Positions 33,703 to 45,300 of a stretch of 64,000 nt of DNA are shown piece by piece. The stretch is from positions 30,423,771-30,487,770 of the forward strand of contig OZ038384.1 of NCBI GenBank assembly GCA_964036045.1. The letters are read 5' to 3'. The position numbers were made by a program, and so were the translations under genes. Numbering within the stretch: the first letter of the stretch is position 1; every line of letters begins with the position of its first letter. This DNA comes from Eutreptiella sp. 'Long Island Sound 2002'. Taxonomy: Eukaryota; Euglenozoa; Euglenophyceae; Eutreptiales; Eutreptiaceae. The notes below the pieces were generated by a model. It made no database searches. It worked only from the letters and a program-made list of their open reading frames with translations, and was not told the origin of the DNA.

Positions 33703-35169
33703 TCACCCCCGCCGAAAATGCTTCAGTATAGCGTCGTCTGTAATTCCGTTTGGCTGGCGGGTCATGAGGGTGTTGTCAGCTTGGCTGCCCCGGATGTGGG
33801 CCATGGTTCTGAAAGGCTGTGGGTAGTGGTATGCCCGCCCCGTGTCATTGTAGATCACGTCGTCCGGCACCCAGGGCGGCGGCTCCCCGGGATGCGGCAT
33901 TGGGGGTAGGTGCTGCAGATGTGTGTGCATGTGGCCTTGTAACGGGGGCTCGTACGGGGTTGGTACGTGCTCCGCGAGTTGGTCGAGTGCATGTAGGTCA
34001 ATGTGTCCGTTGCCTAAGTTGTACGGATGGGACTCTTGTTTTATTAAGTGTAAGACAATCTGCCCTGGCAGGTTCCGCACTGCCACCCACAGGTGTAGTG
34101 CCTCCGTGCCCAGGCTGGAGTTGGTCGCCTTGTGCAGTGGCCGGCAGGCGAGGCGCCCTACGATCTAGAAGTCCACTTCTGCGTCACTTACGACCCATAC
34201 GTGATGTGGTTGATCCTGCGGAGCCTTGGAGACGGCGGTAACGGCATCCACAATGATCACTAGAGTCTTCAGCTCACCGTGCGAGGAGGCCCCGAAAATG
34301 GTGGTCCCCGTCAGGTGGTTTTGCCCCAATTGGCCCGTTGCGTCTGGTAGTAGTTCCAGAGCTGCACCACCGGCCGCCGGTGTGAGGCCCACCGTGCCGG
34401 AGGCGTCCGCAAATATGATGGTGTTCTCGTCATCTGGCCGGGGCAGGCGGCACGGGGACATCGGTTGACATGCCTGGATGCGCGCTCCCCTCGTCGTGGT
34501 GGCCCAGTGTGTGGTGGTGGCTCGCCTACTCCGGGGTACGGCATAAACCCCGATCCATTGGTGGATTCTCTCCGTCACCACGGCATTCATCTGTACGTAC
34601 TCGCGGTTCCTTTCTTGTCCCTGTATGAGGTAGATGTGTATCTTTTGGACCACATACTCCCGTTTCGGGTGGTACATGGTCCACTCAATGGTTTGTGTCT
34701 CTTGGACTCCGCATGAACAACGGTGTTTCGTGGCGCAAGCAGGTGCTTCTAGCAACGTGCTGCAGTGCTTCGCCGGTACTGGGTAGGTGAGGGCGGGGCG
34801 CTTGGCGCTGAATGTCCCTCGGTGGATACGCCACTCCGCCGGGGTATTGGGCTGCCATGTCACCGTGGCTAGCATATCCGCCTGGGCCGGCTCGAAGTGC
34901 GTGTCTGGCCACCGGTGCTGATCCGGAGTAGCATGGGCCGTCGGTGTGTGGTGGTGGCGCGCCAACAGTTGGAGGATGGGCCATGGTGTCGCCACTGCAT
35001 GAGGCCCGCAACGCCAGCACAAGGTGGGTAACCGCAAGCAAGCAGCATGAAACAAGCACTGGTCAACGACACACAAGAACTTCATCAAAACTGATTTGGA
35101 GTCTTTGGTTTCTTTCAGTTCCTTCATCTCCTTCATTGCGTTGAAATTAGCATGCAAAGGTTGCCTCAC
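33703..35169 (-). pseudogene. retroelement remnant with RNase H domain
   Basis: A 334-codon ORF (35169-34165) ends in an RNase H-like segment: FADASG near 34420, then a SHGELK motif near 34270 and VVSDAEVD at the end. These fit the Asp, Glu and Asp active-site positions of RNase HI of non-LTR or gypsy type. The frame is cut by TAG at 34167-34165, but the same frame stays open beyond it (34086-33703, ending in a KQESHPYNLGNGHID-like segment), so one nonsense change is the simplest reading. The N-terminal half has scattered Cys/His and is not recognised. No reverse transcriptase is visible upstream. Confidence 0.55.
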
Positions 35170-37399
35170 ACCCTAAAACTTCCGACGATGCTTTCGAATG
35201 TTATCCGCCGATAACTTTCAAAAGCGATCATAGTGGCCAATCGTTTGCACTCAGAAAAGGATGGAATGCGAACTGCACTGCTAGTAAGTTGGATGTGAAC
35301 TCTTGCAACGTTTCCCAAATTGCAAGTAATTGTCTCAAAAGATTTGCGGCGGCTCTTCGATGTCTAAAAGAAAAAAATTACACATCAGAAACTTTGCCCA
35401 TGCCTTCTTTGTGTAAGCGGTACCATCCACACTAGGCCAAAAAAGCATGTAGGGCACCTAGATGGCATAATTGTTGTCCTCCAGGACATGCCAAAGATAG
35501 AAATTGAACTTTGCATTTTGAGAGCGACGACCACCGCCGACTGTATCGGAATCTTCAACCGGCTCCATTGCACGCCGTTGCTCTATGTGGATGAAGCAAT
35601 AGTACTGCAGTGCGCAAAGGCTCCTAAGCCGCCTGCCACGACAAGCATAGTGTATGGCATGTGTGCGAATCCTTTCCCAACGGTGTAAACGTGCGCTCCA
35701 CATGTGGCATCCGCGTCCGACTCAACCACATCCATTGTTAACACCTTACGGTGATCCAAAAAAATCTTTTTTGTCATCTTTGTGCTCCTCTGAAGATACT
35801 ATGGCATTGTGATTTGGTATTTGATTTGTTCACATTTGTGATGCCTGCAAATCAACGCGTGATACCGCAAACCGGCCATTATCTGCTACATCATGGTATT
35901 TGATTTGTTCACATTTGTGATGCCTGCAAATCAACGCATGATACCGCAAACCGGCCATTATCTGCTACATAATAAGAAGATGACGAAATCGAATGAGCAT
36001 CGGCATAAATATTCTGCACTTGTGCTGCTTGCTCTTCATCACTTTCACCGTACCCACCTCCATTTTCCAATATTTCACTCAATAAAGCAAGAAAGACGGT
36101 TACAATGCTCCAATGATGCACAATAGCAACTTTTTGACAGCAATACAATGACGGATACCGCAACAAAGAAACCGCGGCAATTTGCGCAGTAAAGTCTACC
36201 TTTTTGTCCAAGGAGTTGATAATGCGCTTGAGTTTATATTCCTGTGCATTACTGACCAACATTTCTAAAAAAAAGCTCAAAACCAGCTCATTTTCGCTTG
36301 CAAATGGGCCACCGCATGGCACCAGAGCCTAAAGGGCGCCTCATTCAACGTCTGTTTGGAGCCCTTTCGTTGCCTTAGCAATATGGACGCTGAACCGCTC
36401 TCATTCAAAACACCTACTTGACACACTAGCGATTGTACTAAACTTGAAAAACAATCACCGTGAAAATGGGCTAAAAGCGGCAATTTTTGGACACCAACGG
36501 AATCCTTGCACTGCGCGCTACTTTTAGAGTACATTCCCCCCAAAGGGGCCCCCGGCATGCCCCTTGGAACCACCCTTAAAATTAGCAAACCCAAACTCAG
36601 CTGGAAAAAACCTTGAAAAAGACCTTCTCGGCTCTTGTGGCAGTGGTAAAAATCCAGGAGCCTTTGGGGAGGACCTTGACTGTGTGTTGAGCAGCGGACA
36701 TGGAGGACAATGAGGTGGCAGATGTGAACTTGCGACGGAAAAAACAGATGGACTCCATCTTGCATTGCCGATGGAACACTCGCAACCCATGTTGGTAGTA
36801 TTCCAAATGCAAGAATCCATCTTAAGCCGTCCCAACCACCATGGTAAGAGGTCGCAGGCCATTGGAGCGGGTGTAGAACACCCAATCCCCAATGCTGAGA
36901 TCCACGGAGAAAGTGGGCTTGAGAAAAGAGGAAACAAATATGATGTCCTATAGCAAGCACCCTGAACTTGTATCAACATATCAATCAACCAAGCAAAATG
37001 GTTGACGCAGCGGAAATGGGTAGAAAAAAGTGTGCAAAAAAGTAGAAATGCGTGAAACAGGGTGAACATCCAAAAATACCATATCCCCAATGCATCAAAG
37101 TCTACTACCAAACAACAATGATGCCAACAGTACCACAAAATATGGGTTTCGACTTCGGCCAGACACCAAAATAATTGCATTGTGCCCCCACTGCGCTTAA
37201 CGCGCCCCCCGAATTGGTCACAAATCGGGCTAGATGGCTTAAAATACACAAAAGCTGACTGATGACGTGCATTGGCTCTGCGGCCCTTTTGATTGACCTG
37301 GATACTGTATTTGGAAAGTGCAGATGGTCTTCGTGACATTCTTGAAAGTGCACGGCCCAGTGTCCGGGCTCATGACATGGGAGTCGTGCGTGCAGGAGG
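35170..37399. other. non-coding stretch with a 79-bp tandem duplication
   Basis: The sequence starting GGTATTTGATTTG occurs twice back to back (35816-35894 and 35895-35970), nearly identical. Minus-strand ORFs of up to about 270 codons occur (36524-37339) but show no recognisable motif and overlap each other in different frames; I do not accept them as genes. Confidence 0.5.
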
Positions 37400-37975
37400 T
37401 CATGCGCCGGATCCGTCAGGGATCTCACCGCTGCTTCGGGGCGTGACAGACAATACGTAGAGGTCCCTACCCTTGAAGGTGTAAGACCGGGTCACCCATC
37501 GCCGTCCGGCCCATTGCTCTTGCGGCAAATGGGCGTGCACGCACGAGTACACCGAAGACAGCATGAGGAGACCGACTCCTACCTTTCCCATCGGCCTGAG
37601 CAGTCGGTCGACCCATGTGTCTCCGGCATGCGATGTGAACGCCATGGAGGAAACCATGCACCGTCCGCACACCCCATACCGTGTGTGCTGGTCATCAAGC
37701 GGGGCTCGCATTACACCTTTGATCAGAGCCGAGCATTGATGTGTAAGCTGAGCCAAGATCACCACCCCGGTGTCGAGGCACAGGACCCGAATCTGCGTTA
37801 ATTTAGACCCTTTACTAGACCGGACCACCACATTGGATACGTCCGGATCGTGTTGTTGCCGATGACCATCGAAGACATCTCCCAACAAGAACATCAGGGC
37901 GGCTAGGGGGACGAACGGCATGGACAGCCCCGGACAAGCCGGACACCCGTCATCGTCCCTGTACACGCCCACCAC
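37400..37975 (-). CDS. hypothetical ORF, unrecognised
   Basis: 191 codons, starting at an ATG at 37975 and ending beside a CpG-rich stretch. The predicted product has paired cysteines near the N terminus (CPAC), a hydrophobic run and no catalytic motif I know. It stands alone, with no partner gene or clear regulatory sequence. It may be a fragment of the same old retroelement as the RNase H remnant, or chance. Confidence 0.25.
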   Translation of the reverse strand: MVGVYRDDDGCPACPGLSMPFVPLAALMFLLGDVFDGHRQQHDPDVSNVVVRSSKGSKLTQIRVLCLDTGVVILAQLTHQCSALIKGVMRAPLDDQHTRYGVCGRCMVSSMAFTSHAGDTWVDRLLRPMGKVGVGLLMLSSVYSCVHAHLPQEQWAGRRWVTRSYTFKGRDLYVLSVTPRSSGEIPDGSGA

Positions 37976-39239
37976 ATATGCATCGCCTTTAGCGGACTAT
38001 CTCGTGCGCTTGGTGGCCTTCTTGTGCGGCACCTTCTCGGTGCACCGGATGAAGTAGATGATGCGTCGATGGGCTGGGCCACAATGTCCCCAACGAGGCT
38101 TGCTACTTAGTGCTTGCTGCTGCTCCTAAAATGTGTTGCTCATCCTGGACCAAAACAAAGGCTCAGTAATCGATTTTTTGAAAATTTTAATGCAAATTGC
38201 ACTGCCTGCAACTTTGGTCCCTTCCCTCAAAATCACTTTATGCTATTTGGCAAAGGGCACAGAAACCCATACAACCATACTTTCAGGCTGTCCCCACTTT
38301 TAGCCTTTCTGGACTCAGCATAGACTGGGAACTCCAAATGCATTCAAAGCAACACTTTCAAAAAATTGTGCATTAATGCATTTTAAGCAACAGACATCAA
38401 AGGCTAGAGTAGGGGTCAAATGCAGGGTATCCAACAAGATGTGAGGGTTATATCTGAGGAGATCGGTCTGGGCCAGAATGGCACCGAAGCACTGGAACTT
38501 AAGGTGGTGGTCATGCGTGGGCTTGAGAGCCGTGCTGCTCCTGTGCCCAGTGGAAACACATGTGCCATTCCGCCCATGTCATGCCATCAACAACACACAT
38601 GTGGATCTGGGCAATGGCAGGTTCCGCCACACCAAGACTGAAGCCCGCCATGCGGGGGTGGGGAACATTCTGAACATTCAATTGGCTGGCACGGGACAGA
38701 GGGGTGAAAAAGAGTGTGGGCATGGTGGAGGATTGCACTCCTGTTCTGGAAAACCCTCAAACTATGAGCCTAAATGTGAGAGGCTGCAGCCCTGTTACAA
38801 AAAGCATCACATTGGCTGACAAATAGGTTAGTGTTTGACTGGCCTCCCTTTTTTGGTCACTAATACTGTCATCTTGGAATCCCACTTGTTACCCCCTTTC
38901 TGCAGGCGAGGAAGAGGCCAAGAACAATCTTTCAACACACATGTGGGAAACAGATAACTTTACATAACTTTAGATCAGACGGAGTTGAAGAAAGGGGCAC
39001 CGTGACCCTGGGAAAATCCGCAGGTTCACCAACCAAAGTGCACGGTCAAGGTCAATTCCTCACCTTCCTGCCGGGGTTGTATTCCGGGGCTTGCGCATAA
39101 ACGGGCTGCGTACTGCTTGCGCTGGTGGTGTCTCGCTGTACAAAGGATTGGGTCCGGAATCGTTTCGGCATCAGCTGCCTTGAAGGGAACGCGCAATCGC
39201 ATCCGGTGGGCAGCAGTGCAAAGGCTACTCAAACCCTAC
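37976..39239. other. intergenic stretch downstream of the flagellar gene
   Basis: Nothing gene-like is seen. A 14-base match to the conserved 18S rRNA 3' end occurs at about 39016-39029 but does not extend. Confidence 0.45.
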
Positions 39240-41774
39240 CTAGTCAAGCGTTGTGCGTGGGGCCTGGGGCGACCCCACATTAGGGATCATGTCTTGTGGA
39301 GGTATTATCTGACTGTTGGAGTCGCTGCGCCCCGGCGACGGGCCGGGAGATTTGGGTGACAGAGGGTGAATGAGAGAGGAGATCCCTGTCTTTCGTGCCT
39401 GCTGCGTATGGTTGACTAACGTTTCAATTCCCACAGCTTCTTTGTCAACCAACTCCTCCTTGTCCTTGTCAATGAACCTCTGCCTCTGCGCCAAGACTCG
39501 CGCCCGACGATCCACAACATCTTCGTGCATTTCCAGAAGAGGTGACTCAAACTCACGACCCGCGGCACGAAGGGCATCCTCGTGGGGCATGAACTGCGCA
39601 GCTCTATCGTCACCACGAACCTGCATTCGGGCAACCGTGTCAGCAGTTTCCTGTCGGCGCTGCGTTAATTCCTTGAGCTGATCACGGTATTTATGTAGGT
39701 CGGGGTCCAACGTCTCTTTGCAGAAATCAATCTGGAATTCGCAATTTCTGATCATGCGATCCGTTTCTTCCAGTCTCTTTTGCTTCTTGAACAACAACTC
39801 ACCCAGCTGCATGTAGAAAGTGCGGAAGACACCCAGGTAAGTTTCCTGTTCTTCGAGGGCCAAACGGTCAATTTCTCCGCTTGTGGTATCTGCCATGGTT
39901 GTGATCGTTTTCGTGGCAACCCGAATGAATTCGTCGAAATTCCTCAGCAGCTGTTCACAATTGTTGCAGTCGTGCTGCAGCTCGGAAAGAGTTTTGGAAT
40001 GATCCTCGCACACCTTGAGCACGGCGTTGTATTCCACTTTCCTCCTCTCGTGCTTCTCCACCTCCTTCATCCAATTTTCTACTTCTTTGAAACGACCTTC
40101 TGCCAACTCCTGCAGCTCCTTGAATGAGTAAGTGATATCCCTCCAAACTTTTTCTTGTTGCCTTTGGTTGTTTGATAGCTCTTCTTTCATTCTCTCCTGG
40201 ACGTCCAGGAACTCTTGTTCCCGATATTTCATACCTTCCTGCTCCTCAAAAACTTTCTGCTGAATCCTCTTCAAGTCCTGGTCAATCTTACCCATCAAGT
40301 CGTCATTAATGTGTTTTGTTTCGTTCATCTGCTCGTCTGCCTGTTCGCAGAGCTTACGCAAGCCGTCCAGCAAATTGTTGCGGGGTCCTTTGTCCAGCAA
40401 GTGACTCAGTCGAAAAAGGATGGTGTCAATCAAGCGCTCCTGGGTATCTAGGCCAACCTCGAAGTAACCCTCTGCTTCCTGTAGCTCCTCTTCCTTGAGC
40501 GCGCGCTGTCTGTTTGTTTCGGTCTTATCAATTTTGATCTTCACATCTCCAATTTGGATGTCGGTCTCCTCCAGCATCCCCTGGATCGCATCCATATTTG
40601 TTGCTTCGTGTGCCAGCAGTTCGCAGAGGTTTTGCACAAGTTCCACCAGAATGCTCATACCGGGCCCGTGGCCTTTCACCTTGGCAAGCAAGTCTTCAAT
40701 CAAAACGTTCTTCCTGCGGCGAGTAGTGTTTTTGTCCAAAAGCTCCGTCAAAACGCCTTTCACATTCAAGTAGGTTGCCCTCATTTGCGGTGTGTAGTAC
40801 TTGTAGAAGTCTTGCAACTCCTCCTCGGACAAATTGAGAGCAAAGTCGGTGACACAAGTTGCTACTTTGAAATCCGAGCGGAGTGGCCACTTCCAACCAT
40901 TTTTGAAAGACTCCATCATGTCTGCACCCACGTTGTGACGCCGTTTCACGTCTTTCTGTTTGCCATCGCACTTGTTGACCATCTCAACGTGATACAAGTG
41001 CAGCCGCTCTTCGTGGTCCATGAGCGAACTTTTTAACTCATGATTGCGAGCTTTCGTATCCATCAGGTTCATGGTGGTTGGGTCTGGTGCATCAGCCTTG
41101 GCCACTGGCATAACTTCATCGGTGACTGGAACAACAGGGGCATATTCTGGTGTCTGGGCCTGTTCCACGTCGCTTATGACCAGGCCGTCCTGATGGGCAG
41201 GAGAAAGGGGACTGTCTGGGGACCGCATCCGAGTGCCCTGGGGTTGGTTCTCCATGTAGGTGCGGTTCGAGAGCAGAACTTTTTTGATGAGCTCTTTGGT
41301 GGGTGCTGCCATACAAGTGCCCTCAACGTCTAACTCGATGAACCTTTTGTTTTCCTTAATCAGGGGCAATAACAGCTTTGCAGCTGAGAAACCAAGGGAG
41401 TTGTTGTTGGCCAAGGAGAGGCTTGTGAGCGAGGGGTGCTCAGCAGCCATTTCAACGAGAGATTGGACGCTTTCCGGTTTCATGTTGGTATTTGCCAAGT
41501 TCACGTTGCTCAAGTTTGGCAGCAACCGGCTCACCTGCATCACAGCGTCGAAGGCAGGTGGCGCAAAGATTAGTGTTGACAAGTCCAGCTCTTTAACGTG
41601 GCTGGGCTCTGCCACCTGGTCCAGAATTTTTATTACCCCTTGGTCTGCGGCGACCTTGCAGTGTTTGCAGAAGTGAGCATAGATCTCCGACAGCGAAGGG
41701 TTAGAGTCTGTGTCCAACAGTTGTTTTAGGACGGCATTGTAGTCAACTGGCCCACTCTCTTCGAAACCCGACAT
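39240..41774 (-). CDS. paraflagellar-rod-type flagellar protein with N-terminal leucine-rich repeats
   Basis: 844 residues in a single exon from ATG 41774 (MSGFEESG). The upstream in-frame Met at 41909 is less likely because an acceptor-like AG lies 5 nt before 41774. Residues about 60-170 form tropomodulin-like leucine-rich repeats (LPNLSNVNLANTNM, HPSLTSLSLANNN). Residues about 285-770 are charged and largely coiled coil, with the signature of the paraflagellar rod family (for example FEVGLDTQERLIDTILFRL and GPRNNLLDGL). The last 50 residues are Ser/Pro-rich. Family members build the lattice beside the axoneme and are about 600 residues in kinetoplastids; the extra N-terminal repeat domain makes this one longer. 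It is the only evident cellular gene in the window and appears intact. Confidence 0.85.
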   Translation of the reverse strand: MSGFEESGPVDYNAVLKQLLDTDSNPSLSEIYAHFCKHCKVAADQGVIKILDQVAEPSHVKELDLSTLIFAPPAFDAVMQVSRLLPNLSNVNLANTNMKPESVQSLVEMAAEHPSLTSLSLANNNSLGFSAAKLLLPLIKENKRFIELDVEGTCMAAPTKELIKKVLLSNRTYMENQPQGTRMRSPDSPLSPAHQDGLVISDVEQAQTPEYAPVVPVTDEVMPVAKADAPDPTTMNLMDTKARNHELKSSLMDHEERLHLYHVEMVNKCDGKQKDVKRRHNVGADMMESFKNGWKWPLRSDFKVATCVTDFALNLSEEELQDFYKYYTPQMRATYLNVKGVLTELLDKNTTRRRKNVLIEDLLAKVKGHGPGMSILVELVQNLCELLAHEATNMDAIQGMLEETDIQIGDVKIKIDKTETNRQRALKEEELQEAEGYFEVGLDTQERLIDTILFRLSHLLDKGPRNNLLDGLRKLCEQADEQMNETKHINDDLMGKIDQDLKRIQQKVFEEQEGMKYREQEFLDVQERMKEELSNNQRQQEKVWRDITYSFKELQELAEGRFKEVENWMKEVEKHERRKVEYNAVLKVCEDHSKTLSELQHDCNNCEQLLRNFDEFIRVATKTITTMADTTSGEIDRLALEEQETYLGVFRTFYMQLGELLFKKQKRLEETDRMIRNCEFQIDFCKETLDPDLHKYRDQLKELTQRRQETADTVARMQVRGDDRAAQFMPHEDALRAAGREFESPLLEMHEDVVDRRARVLAQRQRFIDKDKEELVDKEAVGIETLVNHTQQARKTGISSLIHPLSPKSPGPSPGRSDSNSQIIPPQDMIPNVGSPQAPRTTLD

Positions 41775-41800
41775 TTTGCCTGCAAAAAATAAGGATGCGG
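41775..41800 (-). promoter_or_regulatory. 3' splice-acceptor-like signal before the flagellar gene
   Basis: Minus strand CTTATTTTTTGCAG ends at 41780, followed by five bases and the ATG. It could receive a trans-spliced leader or end a 5' UTR intron. Confidence 0.45.
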
Positions 41801-42010
41801 TGCTCAAGTGTTCGGGGAAAAACGTCCCTGACGAGCACAGAATTCTTCCAACACGGCCATGGAGCCCGGTGAGGGTAAGCATGTTTGTGGACAGATAAGT
41901 ACAAATCATTAACGATGCAGTTTTTAAAGGCAGGTAGAATAGGAACTAAAAGAACGATAATTTGTTCCACCGATGTTACCTTTTCGGGGGGTTTGGAAAT
42001 TTTCATTTGT

Positions 42011-42040
42011 GTCGCGCGACCCTTTGCTATCACGCGCGAC
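42011..42040. other. CpG-rich inverted repeat upstream of the flagellar gene
   Basis: GTCGCGCG (42011-42018) pairs with CGCGCGAC (42033-42040) across a 14-nt loop. It lies about 240 bp upstream of the flagellar gene start and may be a regulatory element. Confidence 0.4.
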
Positions 42041-42050
42041 CAATATTGCA

Positions 42051-42117
42051 GGCGACTCGGCGCAAGTGTTATCCGGAGAAACGCGTTTTTCTCCGGATAA
42101 CACTTGCGGCGACTCGG
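42051..42117. repeat. perfect 48-bp hairpin flanked by 10-bp direct repeats
   Basis: Arms of 21 bp (42061-42081 and 42088-42108) are perfectly complementary with loop CGCGTT. The 10-mer GGCGACTCGG stands on both sides (42051-42060 and 42108-42117, sharing one base with the arm). The arrangement looks like a tiny fold-back element with a target duplication. Confidence 0.7.
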
Positions 42118-42203
42118 AGGGGGGAGAATATGCGACGATCTGAGAATTTTCCGTTGAGAATACGGAGGATGGTTCAGCAGATATGACCTCTGAAGCAGAT
42201 CGG

Positions 42204-42319
42204 TCAGATCGGCTGAGCAGATCGGTGAGATACGAGCCGCGCGCTGAGCATCTGGCGCCGCAAATGTGCGCGACCACTGTGAAACTGCTCGCTGCTGCAA
42301 TTAAAATCAGTGAAATGCT
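42204..42319 (+). repeat. dispersed repeat D, copy 1
   Basis: About 116 bp, from AGATCGGCTGAG to GTGAAATGCT, similar (high eighties percent by eye) to the reverse complement of 50416-50529. Its inner end overlaps the start of the fold-back element at 42312. Confidence 0.75.
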
Positions 42320-45300
42320 TGAATTTGTGGGATCTGCAGCAGCTCACCAATTTCTTTTACCTGTGGTAGTAGCTTCTTGCAATATTTCAGGTAATGCTCG
42401 AACCATGACCTCCAACAGTGTGTATTTACTTTATGGAGTAAGATTAGATTGCAGAAAAAGACAAGAACAAAATCAAATGGAAAGTATGTACATCACATGC
42501 AAGCTATTGCAGAATGCTCTATGCAGTAAAGAACATGCCTTTGTTCTTCCTTCACTATTATTTTTTTACACTCTATGAGATATGATCGGATGAGAAAGAA
42601 GGAAAGAATTCAATCAAATGGATAGTACGTATGTCATGTTGCATAAATGCTATTGTGGAGCGATGTAAGAGGTAAAGATCATGCCTTTGTTCCTTGCCCA
42701 ACCGTGTGAATATTATCGGATTGAGAAAAAAGAAAGGAATTTCACCAAATAGGGAGTAAATGTATCACCTAGCATGAATGGTAATGCAGAGGGTTGTAAG
42801 GACTAAGGAACATGCCTTTGTTCCTCTTCCAACAGGGTGTTTCTATAACCTTTCTGGAATATGATCGGATTGGAGAGAAAGATAGAGATTCCGCAAATGG
42901 AGAGTTTGTATGTCACTTTGTATGAATGGTATTGCAAAGTCCGAACAGCGCAATCGTCGCCCGTGCCAGAAACTCACGATCTATGGACGTCGACATTTTC
43001 AGAGTTTTGGGATATGAAATTACGATTTTCAGCTCAATCCACATCTAATGAATCCAAAATGAGCCGATTTCGAGCAGTTTTTAGCTGAGCCCAAAATGGG
43101 ATTGTAAAAGCACATTCCATCATTTTGGATATGCGAATCATTGATGTTTTGCCATGCTTGTGCTCTCGTCTCCCCGATCTTCCTCAAATCTCTCCGATTC
43201 TTCAGAGATTGGTATGTATTACCTCATTCATGGGCAACATTCATGGTTATAGGTAATGATCATGGGTAAAGGTTTGAAGAGATGTCACCATGAACTTTCG
43301 AGATGGAGATGTAATCAGAATTTGATGAAGGTTCAGGGTAAGAGTCATCTTCGCAACAAGGTCTTAACCCAATCCTCAAGAGTGCACTCTCCCATGTTTG
43401 TTTCACAGACTTGAGCCGGCCCAAAAGTGTGTATTTGTGCAATTGTTTTGTGGTTGTGTTCGTACGTGTTGTCTTGTGCCTTGTGCATTGTGGAGTGCTA
43501 GTGTTCGCCTCAGGTAGGTCCTAGCGAAGCAAAGCAAGGTAAACAAGCGGAGGGGGGCTCGACGAGATGGGGAAGGGCAGTGTGCGGGCTGCGATTGCCT
43601 ATGAAGGGTATCTGTCGGACGTGGAAGTCAGATTGCACGATATGCACATGCATGATCAGGTGTTCATAACAAAGAACGAGTAGCATGTTGAGGAAATTTC
43701 AATGAAGCAAAGATACATGATATGTTGTGGAGGATGTGGAAAAGTAGGATTAAATGAATCCTTCGTCTTTCGTGCTTGGTCTGGCTTTTCCTTTGGTGGT
43801 GCGAAGCACCATCAAAAGAAAAGCCTTATTACGTTTTTCGCCATTTTCGAGTCACCTTTCTAAGTCGGAAATGGAGCCGGCCGGTGACAAACAAAGGCAA
43901 GGGTACTCCTTTGACTTGTGCTTAAGCTAGCAGCGCAAGGATAGGGAGGGTGCATTGGGCAAGATTAGCGACACAGGGTGCAAATAGCATACAATTGACA
44001 TATTCATAACTCGGGCCTATTGTATCGGATTTTGACGAAATTAACGGCAATTTTGGTCAATTTGGGAATGTTCTTTTCATTTTTGAGCTTAAGAAGGCGG
44101 CTGTGTGCGCTAAAAACTGTCAAATCGAAAACCGCTGCTACAACAAAATGACGGCAGTTTTTCAATTGTACAGCAAGACGGAGCTCTTAGAATCATTTAT
44201 AAATCTGGTCTTCGATCGAAACTTCGTGCACTGTAGCCCGATTTCGGTTTGGACAGTCAAAATGAAAGATCGCAAATGCCGGTGACTGCGAAATGCATGC
44301 GTGCACAGCAAATAAATAATATGGCAAAAAGGTTTCTTGATATTTGGGGCCTGTAGCTTATATATAAGAGGGTAGTGTACCCTGTAGGGGCCGTCGGAAG
44401 TACGAGTGCACGTGCAATGCTCCACATAATCCGATACGAACAATCCCAAACCATAAGCAGCGTGTGGTTGGTGCACAAGAGCAACAATGTGACTTCTTTG
44501 ACTCGGAGCGAATCGTGCAACGCATGGGACAACCAAAAAGGTAGCATTTGCCGCCAAACCGAACAAGGCACGGCTGGATTGGACTACGCCCTTGTCATCG
44601 GAGTTTTGCTATTGGACAAGCGGATGGGGCAACCCTAAGATCAACGGGAGTGCGCATTCACACCATGGGAGCGGCGTTCGCCGGCTTCGTAATGTGGCTA
44701 CGAGTGGAAAACTTGATGTCCACCATTTGGCCCCCACACAAGGTTTCACGATCGGCCTAAGGTACGAATTACTAGGTGCATAAAGACGGCGTGACCATGT
44801 TTGAGGCACAATGAGTTCTATATGGGACACATTGGGAACCACGATGAGCGCTCATCATTGACTGTAAGGCAATCAATAGGGGTAAAGGCGGCATAGCATG
44901 ATAACACACCGGATTGTCGGCGGTTGGCCTTGGTAATAATGGTAACAACTTGCTACCAATTGCACGGAGTCAGACTCGATGAAACCGAGGTCTCGGATCG
45001 GAACTTTGAGCACATTGACGACGCTGGTACACGCGGATGTGCGCGTGTGCGTGCGAATAGGTTGCCAAATGCCACATCGATGGTCACCAAGTGGGCACAA
45101 CCGTTATTGGGGCAATTGGCAAGACCCACAATCCAACAATCTCCACTTTTGGGGGCGGTGGAACCCAAGCAATGCATGCACTAAGCGAATTGGTTCGGCG
45201 AGGCAAATTTCAATTCTTCAATTAGCTGTGTCATCAAATAGCGCGACACACAACATGCTATGACGGTGAGAAGCACAATCAAGGAGGTTGTTTGCGGAAT

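Noticed and set aside
36277-37339. Overlapping minus-strand ORFs of up to 271 codons
   Set aside because: They lie in different frames over the same DNA, have no recognisable motif and show biased Cys/Phe/Trp content typical of chance ORFs.
39016-39029. 14-base match to the conserved 3' end of 18S rRNA (TCCGCAGGTTCACC)
   Set aside because: The match does not extend on either side into recognisable rRNA or ITS sequence, so it is treated as chance or a tiny fragment.
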